From contig SVDH01000012.1 of assembly GCA_015057865.1 (NCBI GenBank), positions 1 through 64,000 of the forward strand: a DNA stretch of 64,000 nucleotides. The letters are read 5' to 3'. Position 1 is the first letter of the stretch; each line of letters opens with the position of its first letter. The DNA is from Lachnospiraceae bacterium. Lineage in GTDB: Bacteria; Bacillota; Clostridia; Lachnospirales; Lachnospiraceae. Below, one piece after another: positions 42,767-52,365 of this stretch. Under the pieces are notes generated by a model. It did not search any database. It saw nothing but the letters and a program-made list of their open reading frames with translations, and was not told where the DNA came from. The position numbers were made by a program, and so were the translations under genes.

Positions 42767-44338
42767 TTACAATTCCTTCATTTGCTCTTTTAATGTCCGC
42801 CTGTCAATCTTCCCATGCAGATTGTGCGGCAGCTCTTCCATCTGTCTGATCTTTTCCGGCACCATATATTCCGGCACCAGAGCCTTCAGATGTGTTTTCA
42901 GTGCTTTTCTGTCAATCTCCCCGCTGTAATACATGATAATACGCTGCTTTTCATTGTCATAAAAGCAAGCGTTTTCCTCGACGCCGGAAACGGAAGCCGC
43001 ATTCGCCTCGATCTCTCCAAGCTCGATCCGGTGTCCCATATGCTTGATCTGGAAGTCTTTCCTTCCGGCAAATTCCATCTCTCCGTACTGGTTAAACTCC
43101 ACCAGGTCTCCGGTCCGGTAGATTTTCTCCGGATAACAGGTATTTACCGGATTCTGGACAAATACCGCATCCGTCAGGTCCTGTCTTCTGTAATAACCAT
43201 AGGCAATGGACGGACCGTAGATACAGAGCTCGCCCTGTTTTCCCGGTTCACTCACTGCCTGATTGTTTTCATCCAGCACCAGAACACCGATATTTGAAAA
43301 CGGGATGCCAATCGGCAGGCGGTCATTGTCGGCAAATTCTCTGTCCACTTTATAATAGGTCGTTCCGTCTGTACTCTCCGTCGGCCCGTAGGCGTTGATA
43401 AACGTCGCTTCCGGAAGCTCTTCCATCCAGGCTTTCAACGGCGGAATCTGCATCACCTCGCCGCCAAAGATCACTTTTTTGACACTGGAGATATCCGCCA
43501 GACCAAATGCCTTCATCCGGACGATCAGCGATAACGCCGATGGAACCCAGTAAAGCATCGTGATCTTGTGCTCTTCAATATATTTCATGATATAAGCCGG
43601 AAATGCATAATACATCTTCGGCACAATATGTGTCGTACAACCGACACAAAGCGGCGAAAAAATCTCCACGACCGCCATAACAAAGTATAGCGGTGCCTGC
43701 AGCACACTGCTGTCATTTGCCGTGATGTCATAATCTTTCGTCACTGCTTCGATGTAGCGGATCACCGACTCATGCGGTGTGACGACGCCCTTCGGATCCC
43801 CGGTTGATCCTGATGTAAATAAAACGTACAGAATATCGGTCGGCAGGATCTTGCGGCCGGCATCTGCGATCAGCTCTTCATCGACACCCTGCATGACAAG
43901 ATCCTCCAGGAAAAACACCTGTGTCTCTCCCGCGACCTGTGCGATCTGTTCTGCATTCTCTCTGACTGTTAAGAAGGCTTCCGGCTGCAATGTGTCAAGG
44001 ATCTTCTCTACTCTGGATAACGGCATCTCCGTATCCAGAACCGTATAGAAATTGCCGCTATAGGCCACACCCAGCATCGCCAGAATGCAGGAGATCGACC
44101 GGTCGATATAGATCGCAACCGGTTTTTTCAGCAGGTCTGATTTAATCAACCCCTGCGCGATTGCCTGTGACTGTTTCCGAAGATCTGAAAAGCTGATCTT
44201 TCGTTCCGGTTCCTGAAATGCTGTTTTATCCGGACAGATTGTTACGATCTCATCCAGAAAATCTGTTATGATACGAGCCAATATTTCATCCTCCGTTTTT
44301 AAAATCTTTCGTATTCTACACGAATCGACCGCAGACAC
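42767..44338 (-). CDS. Amino-acid adenylation/AMP-dependent ligase (DltA-like)
   Basis: LYVLFTSGSTGDPKGVVTPHESV; NAYGPTESTDGTTYY; IYRTGDLVEFNQYGEMEFAGRKDFQIKHMGHRIELGEIE. Confidence 0.9.
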   Translation of the reverse strand: MSAVDSCRIRKILKTEDEILARIITDFLDEIVTICPDKTAFQEPERKISFSDLRKQSQAIAQGLIKSDLLKKPVAIYIDRSISCILAMLGVAYSGNFYTVLDTEMPLSRVEKILDTLQPEAFLTVRENAEQIAQVAGETQVFFLEDLVMQGVDEELIADAGRKILPTDILYVLFTSGSTGDPKGVVTPHESVIRYIEAVTKDYDITANDSSVLQAPLYFVMAVVEIFSPLCVGCTTHIVPKMYYAFPAYIMKYIEEHKITMLYWVPSALSLIVRMKAFGLADISSVKKVIFGGEVMQIPPLKAWMEELPEATFINAYGPTESTDGTTYYKVDREFADNDRLPIGIPFSNIGVLVLDENNQAVSEPGKQGELCIYGPSIAYGYYRRQDLTDAVFVQNPVNTCYPEKIYRTGDLVEFNQYGEMEFAGRKDFQIKHMGHRIELGEIEANAASVSGVEENACFYDNEKQRIIMYYSGEIDRKALKTHLKALVPEYMVPEKIRQMEELPHNLHGKIDRRTLKEQMKEL

Positions 44339-45660
44339 TCACAGTCTTTTTTGCCCTTTTGTTTTGCATAGACACGGTACTGCTTCGTCCCGGTTTTTGT
44401 CTCTGGATAAACAAATGTAGCATCCGGTCCATATGGGCGGACCACCTGATACTTTGCATCCGAGTCACTCAGATCCTTCTCCGCAAACGCATACTCCACC
44501 TCCACCGCAGACCCTGTCCATGGTGTTGCCGTAATTTCTACGCCTTCGCCCGGAATGATATGCTGCTCCAGGTAGAGACTGTCGATCCGTCTGACAGAAG
44601 AATAATATTCTTCATCAGAGAAAAACATGTCCGCACCGGATTGTCCATTTTCTTCTTTTATCCAGACATCTGCCAGAACTGACGAAAACTTATCCGCACC
44701 TGTCACATTGCAATGCTCCCAATCTTTGAAATCATCTTTTGTCATCAAAAGATAATCCGGACGGATCAGGTTAAAATCATAATAGGAAACATCTCTTTTT
44801 GCCAGAAACTGTTTGATCACGGCATTGCGTTCCATATAGGCCGGGCCGGTCCGAAGGACCCAGCTGTAAGTGTTCGGAACGCCGATCACCATGAGTTTTG
44901 CATCGTGCTGCCGGCAAATCTCGCAGATCTCCCCCAGTTCATTCAGCGCATCTTCCGAAAGCATATCAATCGTCCATTCTTCCGGCTTAACCGATGCGTT
45001 AAAATCATAATCATTGATCTGTGTAAACGGTTTGAAACCATCCGGTTCGCGGTTGTTGTTCCAGTTTGCACTTGCCGGCTGCTCTCCCGAGATCTTCGCT
45101 TTCACATTCTTCTGCCAGGACCCCTTTGCGCCTCTGCTGCTGACCCATGGAAAGAAGTAGTTGACGGATTCCGTATCTTTTCCATACTCCGGGTCAAACA
45201 TGAAACCGGCAGCATTTTTCATCTTCACGCTGATTGGCTGTCCGGTATTTCTTGCACGGACAAACGCCGCCTCCGGACGGCTGTGTCTTTCATGCCCTTC
45301 TCCAAGGAAGTATGGATCCAGTGCCAGAACCACTGCCTTAGGTTCATGTTCTTCCATCACCATTTCCAGAAGCTCTTTCGAATGATACAGCGACTGTGCA
45401 TTGGTTCCCATATTAAAGGAATGCAGCCCTGTTTTTTCATCGATCACAGACGGATCGATTCCCTCATAGCAATGGGAATCTCCCAGATAAACCATATCCA
45501 GACTGCCCTTTTCCATCTTGCGGTATTGTTCAAACATCGCTCCGCTGGCCGAGCTGTAAGGAGTGATCAAAAATGTCGCAACCGCATTCAGTACAATGAT
45601 CCCCGCAAGCAATGCGATAACCCAGAGGATCCGTTTTTGGCTCTTTTTAGAAATTCGCAT
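44299..45660 (-). CDS. DltD-like SGNH-type membrane-anchored protein
   Basis: N-terminal TM; DMVYLGDSHCYEGIDPSVID; DWEHCNVTGADKFSSVLADVW; C-terminal beta-rich extension. Confidence 0.78.
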   Translation of the reverse strand: MRISKKSQKRILWVIALLAGIIVLNAVATFLITPYSSASGAMFEQYRKMEKGSLDMVYLGDSHCYEGIDPSVIDEKTGLHSFNMGTNAQSLYHSKELLEMVMEEHEPKAVVLALDPYFLGEGHERHSRPEAAFVRARNTGQPISVKMKNAAGFMFDPEYGKDTESVNYFFPWVSSRGAKGSWQKNVKAKISGEQPASANWNNNREPDGFKPFTQINDYDFNASVKPEEWTIDMLSEDALNELGEICEICRQHDAKLMVIGVPNTYSWVLRTGPAYMERNAVIKQFLAKRDVSYYDFNLIRPDYLLMTKDDFKDWEHCNVTGADKFSSVLADVWIKEENGQSGADMFFSDEEYYSSVRRIDSLYLEQHIIPGEGVEITATPWTGSAVEVEYAFAEKDLSDSDAKYQVVRPYGPDATFVYPETKTGTKQYRVYAKQKGKKDCECLRSIRVEYERF

Positions 45661-47215
45661 AAACAAATCCTCCTCCCACATCCTGAACATATGAGAAAGA
45701 TGCTATCGTCAGGAATATCAGCAGCATCCAAATGCCCCAGCGGACCGCCGCATTTTTGTTTTGGATCCATAAAAAGACATCCGTTCCGCGCTCCCGCATC
45801 ACGCTGCAGATAAATACGATTGCAATTGCGATCAGAACCAGGACCGGCACAAATGCTACATCCTTTGCAAGTGTTTTATTAATGATGCTCTCAACCGTAG
45901 ACAGGTCCCAGTCCGGTCTTGTAAAGACGCACCGCAGCGCGATAAAGCTGTCTGCAACACGCTGATACTGTTCAAACAAAAGACCGATGCATACCAGGAT
46001 AAATGTCCTTATGATCTGGAACACATGGAATCCGCCGGACTTCATATCGATATGCAATTTTTCGGCAAGACGTTTGAAAACCGGTGCCAAGAGTTCGCTG
46101 ACTGCGATCAAAACGCCGTTATATAATCCCCAGAAAACATAATTCCAGCCGGTTCCGTGCCAGATACCGACGATCAGAAATACGACCACATTTCCAATCG
46201 CTGCCGGCAGGATCCTTCCGGTATTGCCGAACTTTTTCACGCCCCATTTCATGACGTTCATCATCGGCTTCGTAACGGCAAGCGGATAAAACACATAATC
46301 CCGCATCCATGCACCAAGTGTGATATGCCAGCGTCTCCAGAAATTAGCCATAGACGTTGCAAAATAAGGCTGCTCAAAGTTCTTAAGCATCTGTACGCCA
46401 AACAGGCCGGAGACCGCCATTGCCATATCGATCCCGCCTGAAAAGTCTGCATATTCCTGCATTGCAAATGCCAACATGCCAAATACGACCACTGCACCGC
46501 TCTGCTCACCGACCGGTGCGTCATAGATCATCTGTACCGTTTTTGCCAAAACATCTGCGATCGCATACTTTTTGAATGCGCCAAACAGGAACAAAGCGGC
46601 CATCCTGCAGAATGTATCCCAGTCAATCGAATGGCTGCAGAAAAACTGATCGCGAAGTTTGTTGAACCGGTTGATCGGTCCCTGAATAATCTGCGGGAAC
46701 CAGGAAACAAATAGCAGAAAATGGAAATAATTCTTCTCATGTTGATACTTTCCGTTATAAACATCTGCCAGATAGGAAACTGCCTGAAATGTGTAAAACG
46801 AAATGCCAAGCGGCAGGATCAGTCCTGTACTAAGCAGGCCCCCTTCCTGTCCCGGAAGCAGATTACAGATCTTAAACGCTGCCAGCATGCCAAAGTTGAT
46901 CACCAGAATGACAATCAGCACAAACCGTTTCTTTCTGATATATTTCTTTTTGATCGCTTTCTTTTCTTCTTTTGTGATTCCTTCTCTTTTTTGCTCCTGT
47001 TTTCGTTTTTCATTTAACCGGTCAAGGAGCTTTGCCGCGCCCCAGATGGTCACAGATGTGATCAGCAAAAACAGAACCCGCCAGCCTGCTAGCCATACAT
47101 AAAACAGCATACTTCCCACAAGAAGCAAAATCCACTGCTTTTTCCGGCATACTGTGTAATACAGGATAAACAAAATAGCCACAAAAAGGAAAAATAAGAT
47201 TGAATAAAACTGCAT
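45647..47215 (-). CDS. MBOAT family O-acyltransferase (DltB-like)
   Basis: PLGISFYTFQAVSYLADVYNGK; FPQIIQGPINRF; FWRRWHITLGAWMRDYVFYPL; GIWHGTGWNYVFWGLYNG. Confidence 0.95.
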   Translation of the reverse strand: MQFYSILFFLFVAILFILYYTVCRKKQWILLLVGSMLFYVWLAGWRVLFLLITSVTIWGAAKLLDRLNEKRKQEQKREGITKEEKKAIKKKYIRKKRFVLIVILVINFGMLAAFKICNLLPGQEGGLLSTGLILPLGISFYTFQAVSYLADVYNGKYQHEKNYFHFLLFVSWFPQIIQGPINRFNKLRDQFFCSHSIDWDTFCRMAALFLFGAFKKYAIADVLAKTVQMIYDAPVGEQSGAVVVFGMLAFAMQEYADFSGGIDMAMAVSGLFGVQMLKNFEQPYFATSMANFWRRWHITLGAWMRDYVFYPLAVTKPMMNVMKWGVKKFGNTGRILPAAIGNVVVFLIVGIWHGTGWNYVFWGLYNGVLIAVSELLAPVFKRLAEKLHIDMKSGGFHVFQIIRTFILVCIGLLFEQYQRVADSFIALRCVFTRPDWDLSTVESIINKTLAKDVAFVPVLVLIAIAIVFICSVMRERGTDVFLWIQNKNAAVRWGIWMLLIFLTIASFSYVQDVGGGFVYANF

Positions 47216-47350
47216 GTTAACGATACCCGTTTCCTTGCAGGATTCCTTTCACCTTAAACTGTGTTAAAAAACCACACCGTTCCTACTATACCACAAATTT
47301 CTATAATGGAAGCATTTTTCATAAAAACTATGCATCTTTTTTACACGCTC

Positions 47351-47380
47351 TTGACTTTCCGTTTCAAAAACATAGATAAT
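47351..47380 (+). promoter_or_regulatory. Putative promoter of the mobAB-type fusion gene
   Basis: TTGACT (47351-47356), 18-bp spacer, GATAAT (47375-47380). Confidence 0.6.
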
Positions 47381-47417
47381 AAGTAAATACGTTGAATCAA
47401 ACAGGGGGGGTAACAAG

Positions 47418-48563
47418 ATGAACTATGCATTGGTAATACTCTGCGGCGGGCTCAGCAAAAGAATGGGATTTGATAAAACATTTCTTCCTTTTGGAGACTG
47501 CAGCCTGTTACAATATCAGGTGAAGCGCTATTCTCCATATTTTCAGAACATCTATCTGTCCGTGCCGGCATACAGAAACAGACCCGTTGACTATCAGGCG
47601 ATCTGTGGCTGTAGGGCAATCGAAGATATGGTCGAAAACTATGGTCCGATCGGCGGTCTTTACAGCTGTTTTCAGAATACAGAAGAAGATATTTTATTCT
47701 TTACATCCGTTGATGCGCCATTTACAGATCCCGCACTTGCAAAAGAAATTTGTGAAGCACTGATCGATCAGCCGGAAGCAGATGTCTGCGGCATCCAGGA
47801 TCCGGAAGGCCGTACACAGCCTTTGTTTACTGCATATTCCCGCAGGATCCTGCCATGGTTAGAGCATGCCTTAGAGGATAACAATTACCGGCTCCGCGCG
47901 ATGCTTCGCAGGGTGAATGTTCATATCTTAGACCGGTTTCTTCCCACCGATCAGTTTTTTAACATGAATGATCCCGCTACCTATTACTATGCATTAAACA
48001 AGCTTTCGCAAAAGCTGCCCGGTGCATTTCCCGCAGACTTTGCAACTGCCCAGCCAAAACAGCCGACATCGATTCCATCCCTTTCCTTTGTCGCCAAATC
48101 CGGCACCGGAAAGACGACTTATCTCGAGAAACTGCTTCCGCTCCTGAAAAAGGAACTGCTGCGGATCGCGGTTGTCAAGCATGACGCACACGGCTTTGAG
48201 ATCGATAAGCCCGGGAAAGACAGCTATCGCCTCACGCAGGCCGGCGCAGATCATATGATCCTGACTTCCAAGGATAAGACAGCTGTCATCTTCTCCCACA
48301 AAGAGCAGAATCCTGAGCTGTCCTTTATCTTAAAACACATCGAAAATGTAGACCTGATCATTACAGAAGGATATAAACTTGGCGACCAGCAAAAGATCCA
48401 TATCTTACGCAAAGGGCATTGCGAAGCACCGATCGTCGATACCGATAAAATCATCGCTTATGTGACAGATTTTCCCTATGAAGCAGATGTTCCGGTATTT
48501 GACTTAAACCGTCCGGAAGACATCGTGCCGTTCCTGCTGACCAGATTCCGTCCGGATCTCTAA
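47418..48563 (+). CDS. Fused molybdenum cofactor guanylyltransferase MobA - MobB protein
   Basis: MobA: ALVILCGGLSKRMGFDKTFLPFG; MobB: SFVAKSGTGKTTYLEKLLPLLKK..RIAVVKHDAHGFEIDKPGKDSYRLTQAGAD. Confidence 0.9.
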   Translation: MNYALVILCGGLSKRMGFDKTFLPFGDCSLLQYQVKRYSPYFQNIYLSVPAYRNRPVDYQAICGCRAIEDMVENYGPIGGLYSCFQNTEEDILFFTSVDAPFTDPALAKEICEALIDQPEADVCGIQDPEGRTQPLFTAYSRRILPWLEHALEDNNYRLRAMLRRVNVHILDRFLPTDQFFNMNDPATYYYALNKLSQKLPGAFPADFATAQPKQPTSIPSLSFVAKSGTGKTTYLEKLLPLLKKELLRIAVVKHDAHGFEIDKPGKDSYRLTQAGADHMILTSKDKTAVIFSHKEQNPELSFILKHIENVDLIITEGYKLGDQQKIHILRKGHCEAPIVDTDKIIAYVTDFPYEADVPVFDLNRPEDIVPFLLTRFRPDL

Positions 48564-48662
48564 AAACGATACTTTATGGTATTCCCACCGTATTCTATGC
48601 AGAAACAAGATAGAACACTACTTACTCTGCATAACTGTTGTTTGACAACAAGGCCTATAATA

Positions 48663-48677
48663 GTATTGTAACAATAC
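48663..48677. promoter_or_regulatory. 15-bp palindrome upstream of MerR-family gene (candidate operator)
   Basis: GTATTGT-A-ACAATAC, just downstream of TTGACA (48642-48647). Confidence 0.5.
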
Positions 48678-48736
48678 AGTTTGATATCAGAAAAGATGCC
48701 TCAAAACCGGCATCCGATTTGAATAACAGGTGGACA

Positions 48737-49621
48737 ATGTCTTCAGATTACGCTTCTATCAATCGAAAACTGTCGATATCAGAAATGGCGCAGATTCATG
48801 ATATCACGCGTCAGACTCTGATCTATTATGACAAGATCGATCTCTTTAAACCGGCGATCACAGAAGAAAACGGCTATCGATATTACAGCACACTACAGAT
48901 CCCGCAGCTTCGCGAGATCTGTTTTCTGCGCGCGATCGGTATGCCGATCGATGAGATCCGCAAACACAATGCGTCCAACAGCTTCGATACTGCGATCGAT
49001 CTGTTAAAAGCACAGAATCAAAAGCTGCAAAAAGAAATAGACAATCTCAGAAAGCAGCAGAACAAGATTAAAAACCGACTGCGGATCTACGAGCATGCGC
49101 CGGATTATTTCGACGCGGAGTACAAACCGTTTATCCGCCATCTGCCGGAGCGCCATGTATATTATCATCCATGGAATCATGAGGATCTGACCAGACACGG
49201 CCTGCACTTTGCGCTGATGCGTACCTGGAACCAGGCAGAGCAGATGGGATTTCTCCCGTCGAACCAGTATGGCTCCCTGATCTTTTTAGAGGATGTGCAT
49301 GCCGGCGATCCGTTTGCACATGCAGGCTGCTGCAGCCTGATCTTCCCGGACGAACACGATCACCCGGAAAACGGAGAAGGCTATTATGTGCTGCCAGCCG
49401 CTGATTATGCCTGCCTGCAGCATTTTGGCATGCCGTATGAACCCCAATACTTAGAACGTCTTTTAACCTGGATCAAGGACAATGATTACACGGTCTTTGA
49501 TAACATTTACGACAAATGTGTCTTAGATGCCAGCTTCTATGAGAACAGTGACAATACGATGGATTTCTGCGAACTGCAGATCCCGATCCGCGGCACCAGA
49601 AGTGCCATGCTGGTATCATAA
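48737..49621 (+). CDS. MerR-family transcriptional regulator with C-terminal effector-binding domain
   Basis: LSISEMAQIHDITRQTLIYYDKIDLFKPAITEENGYRYYSTLQIPQLREICFLRAIGMPIDEIRK. Confidence 0.9.
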   Translation: MSSDYASINRKLSISEMAQIHDITRQTLIYYDKIDLFKPAITEENGYRYYSTLQIPQLREICFLRAIGMPIDEIRKHNASNSFDTAIDLLKAQNQKLQKEIDNLRKQQNKIKNRLRIYEHAPDYFDAEYKPFIRHLPERHVYYHPWNHEDLTRHGLHFALMRTWNQAEQMGFLPSNQYGSLIFLEDVHAGDPFAHAGCCSLIFPDEHDHPENGEGYYVLPAADYACLQHFGMPYEPQYLERLLTWIKDNDYTVFDNIYDKCVLDASFYENSDNTMDFCELQIPIRGTRSAMLVS

Positions 49622-49640
49622 CAAAAGAAGAAGAAACATA

Positions 49641-49670
49641 GAAAAGCCATCCGTTTCCGGATGGCTTTTC
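49641..49670. terminator. Bidirectional intrinsic terminator between convergent genes
   Basis: gaaaagccatccg-tttc-cggatggcttttc, perfect 13-bp stem. Confidence 0.85.
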
Positions 49671-49728
49671 TACGTCATTTATGGGAGGAGCGCAATTGCG
49701 CATCCTGTCAAAGGTAAATGGTTGGTAA

Positions 49729-50706
49729 TTATCTTCTCTTCTTTCCAAGCATGTCGACTGCTACTACGATGATCAGGACCGCACCGATGACGATCTTCTG
49801 TACAGAAGCAGAGATACCCATGATGTTCAGACCGGTACTGATGACGCAGATAACGAAAGCGCCGACAACTGTCTTTGCAAGTTTACCCTCGCCACCCATC
49901 AGACTGGTTCCGCCGATGGATGCTGCCGCAATGGCAAGAATGTTATATCCTCCGTCTGCCACGTTCGGGCTTCCTGTCATCAGACGGGATGCCAGTACCA
50001 GACCTGCGATCGCTGCACCAAGTCCGTTCAGTGTAAAGATCAGGACCGTATATTTGTCAACATTTACACCTGACAGTCTAGCAGTCTTTTCATTACTGCC
50101 GATCGCATATGTGTAACGTCCCATCTTTGTATTATTGATCAGATAGAGACAGATGATAAAGAAAATGATCGCGATGATAAACTGTGACGGAATATTGATC
50201 TTGCCCGGGATCAGCGCCAGTGTTTTGCCGCCCCAGAACTCAAACGGAACTGCTGCGTCCGATACATGATTGATCCGGATGGAAGTCTCATGCGTCAATA
50301 CCAACGCCAGACCACTGGCCGCATACATCATACCGGCTGTCATAATGAAGAACGGTACGCGCAGCTTTGCGATACAGAAACCATTGATAAAACCGCATAC
50401 CAGTCCCACGATGATGCCTACGATCGACGCCGGAATACAGGACATGCCTGTCTGCATACAAAGAGAAGCAACACAGCCGACCAGTGCCGCGATCGCGCCG
50501 ATCGAAAGATCGATCTTTCCGCTGATCATGACAAATGTCATGCCACAGCCAAACAGAATGTATACTGCGCCGGTTCTTAAAAGGCTGGTTAAGTTACCCC
50601 AGCTGAAGAATCCCTCTCCTACGATTGAAAAGAATACGATGAGCGCAACCAGTATGATATACGTTCCATATTTTTCATAGATTTTTTTCCCAATTGATGC
50701 CTGCAT
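49729..50706 (-). CDS. Sugar ABC transporter permease (RbsC-like)
   Basis: MTFVMISGKIDLSIGAIAALVG; GSPNVADGGYNILAIAAASIGGTSLMGGEG. Confidence 0.93.
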   Translation of the reverse strand: MQASIGKKIYEKYGTYIILVALIVFFSIVGEGFFSWGNLTSLLRTGAVYILFGCGMTFVMISGKIDLSIGAIAALVGCVASLCMQTGMSCIPASIVGIIVGLVCGFINGFCIAKLRVPFFIMTAGMMYAASGLALVLTHETSIRINHVSDAAVPFEFWGGKTLALIPGKINIPSQFIIAIIFFIICLYLINNTKMGRYTYAIGSNEKTARLSGVNVDKYTVLIFTLNGLGAAIAGLVLASRLMTGSPNVADGGYNILAIAAASIGGTSLMGGEGKLAKTVVGAFVICVISTGLNIMGISASVQKIVIGAVLIIVVAVDMLGKKRR

Positions 50707-50716
50707 AACCAACCTC

Positions 50717-52234
50717 CTAAATGTCAAGCATGAGTCTTAACATTTTCTTTTTCAGATCCTTTTCCGTGTCCTCAAACTCCCCAACTTTATGTCCTTCCCG
50801 CATGACAACGATGCGGTTGCACAATCCGATCAGCTCATCCTCTTCGGACGAGATTACGATCACGCCGATCTTTTGCTTCACCAGATTCTGTATGATCCGG
50901 TAGAAGTCTGCCCGGGCGCCTACGTCAACGCCTCGGGTCGGCTCATCCAAAAGCAGGAGATTTGGTCTTGCCATCAGCCATTTCCCAAGGCAAACCTTTT
51001 GCTGGTTACCGCCGCTGAGATTCTCGATGGCCTGGTCTTTTCCGGTCGTCTTGACCTTCAGGCTTGCGATCTGTTCCTCCACCTCTTTGTTCTCTTCCCT
51101 CTTATCGATATGGAAGTTCTTTCCGAGGCGGTTTAAGTTACTGATGCTCATATTCTCAAGGATCGAGCGGACTGCCATGATCCCCTCTTCCTTCCGGTCT
51201 TCACTGACATATCCGATGCCCTTCTTCACCGCATCCTGCGGCGACCTGATATTGAGCTTTTCTCCTCTATAGATAAACTCGCCGGCATCCAGATGATAGA
51301 CACCGAAGATCGTCTTTGCGATCTCTGTCCGGCCGGCTCCCGCCAGTCCGGCAAATCCGAGTATTTCTCCCTCTTTTAATTCGAAGCTGACATCTTCGTA
51401 CAATCCTGCGCTGCTGACATTTTTTGCTTCGAAGATCACATCCCCTGTTTCACGGTATTTCTCCGGGAACTGGTTCGTATTCTTCGATCCGATGATTCCC
51501 TCTAACAGACGGTGTGTATCCACATACTGAATGTCGTCGGTAAAGATCAGCTTGCCGTCCCGCAAAAGTGTGATCCTGTCACAGATCCGGTACACTTCCG
51601 ACATGCGGTGCGTGATATAGATCATTCCGACATTCCGTTCCTTCAGACGTCTCATCAGTGCAAACAGCTGATCCGTTTCCTGCAGCGTCAGGGAAGATGT
51701 CGGCTCATCAAAAATGATCAGATCTGCATCCAGGTTCATCGCTCTTGTGATCTCGATCATCTGCTGCATTGCGACCGGAAGATCACCTGCGCGTGTGTCG
51801 AGGTCAAGGTCGATACCTACCTCCTGCATGACTTCCTTTGCGCGCTTTCGCATCGCTTTCCAGTCATAAACGCCTGCTTTGTTTGTGATCTCGTTTGCAA
51901 TAAAGATATTTTCCAGCACGCTCAGATGCGGAAGGATGTTCAATTCCTGAAATACCATCGTTACACCATCCCGCTGCGCATCCGCAACGCGTGTCATGAT
52001 CTTCGGCTCTCTTCCGTCATGACTGATGTAAGCTCCTTCATCCGGCGTATAAACGCCCGCAAGGATCTTCATAAGGGTGGATTTTCCGGCGCCGTTTGCG
52101 CCCATCAGCGCATGCACTTCGCCTGCATATGCATGAAACTCCACATCATCCAATACCTTCGTTCCGCTGAACGTCTTGGAGATGTTTTTCATGACCAGTA
52201 TTTCTTTTTTTCCGGCTGCTTCTTTGTTTTCCAT
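50717..52234 (-). CDS. Sugar ABC transporter ATP-binding protein (RbsA-like, two ABC domains)
   Basis: GANGAGKSTLMKILAGVYTPDEG; DLIIFDEPTSSL; ENLSGGNQQKVCLGKWL; LLLDEPTRGVDVGA. Confidence 0.95.
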   Translation of the reverse strand: MENKEAAGKKEILVMKNISKTFSGTKVLDDVEFHAYAGEVHALMGANGAGKSTLMKILAGVYTPDEGAYISHDGREPKIMTRVADAQRDGVTMVFQELNILPHLSVLENIFIANEITNKAGVYDWKAMRKRAKEVMQEVGIDLDLDTRAGDLPVAMQQMIEITRAMNLDADLIIFDEPTSSLTLQETDQLFALMRRLKERNVGMIYITHRMSEVYRICDRITLLRDGKLIFTDDIQYVDTHRLLEGIIGSKNTNQFPEKYRETGDVIFEAKNVSSAGLYEDVSFELKEGEILGFAGLAGAGRTEIAKTIFGVYHLDAGEFIYRGEKLNIRSPQDAVKKGIGYVSEDRKEEGIMAVRSILENMSISNLNRLGKNFHIDKREENKEVEEQIASLKVKTTGKDQAIENLSGGNQQKVCLGKWLMARPNLLLLDEPTRGVDVGARADFYRIIQNLVKQKIGVIVISSEEDELIGLCNRIVVMREGHKVGEFEDTEKDLKKKMLRLMLDI

Positions 52235-52288
52235 ATCCAGCTGCCTCTCTGTTCCTTTCGCAGAACATTTCTCTTATTATCCGCAGGA

Positions 52289-52321
52289 ATCCCTGTCGCG
52301 GGATTGCCCCGCGGCAGGGAT
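52289..52321. other. GC-rich hairpin between SBP and ATPase genes
   Basis: ATCCCTGTCGCGG-gattgcc-CCGCGGCAGGGAT; no U-run on minus strand. Confidence 0.6.
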
Positions 52322-52365
52322 CGCTTTATGTTATTTGCTTCAGATTAAGGATATCACGTTTTGCT

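Noticed and set aside
44713-45813. 366-aa plus-strand ORF
   Set aside because: Antisense to the DltD-like gene; His/Arg/Cys-rich composition typical of a shadow frame.
48642-48661. TTGACA plus TATAAT as a promoter
   Set aside because: Only 8 bp separate the two boxes, too close for a sigma-A promoter; kept only as part of a possible operator region.
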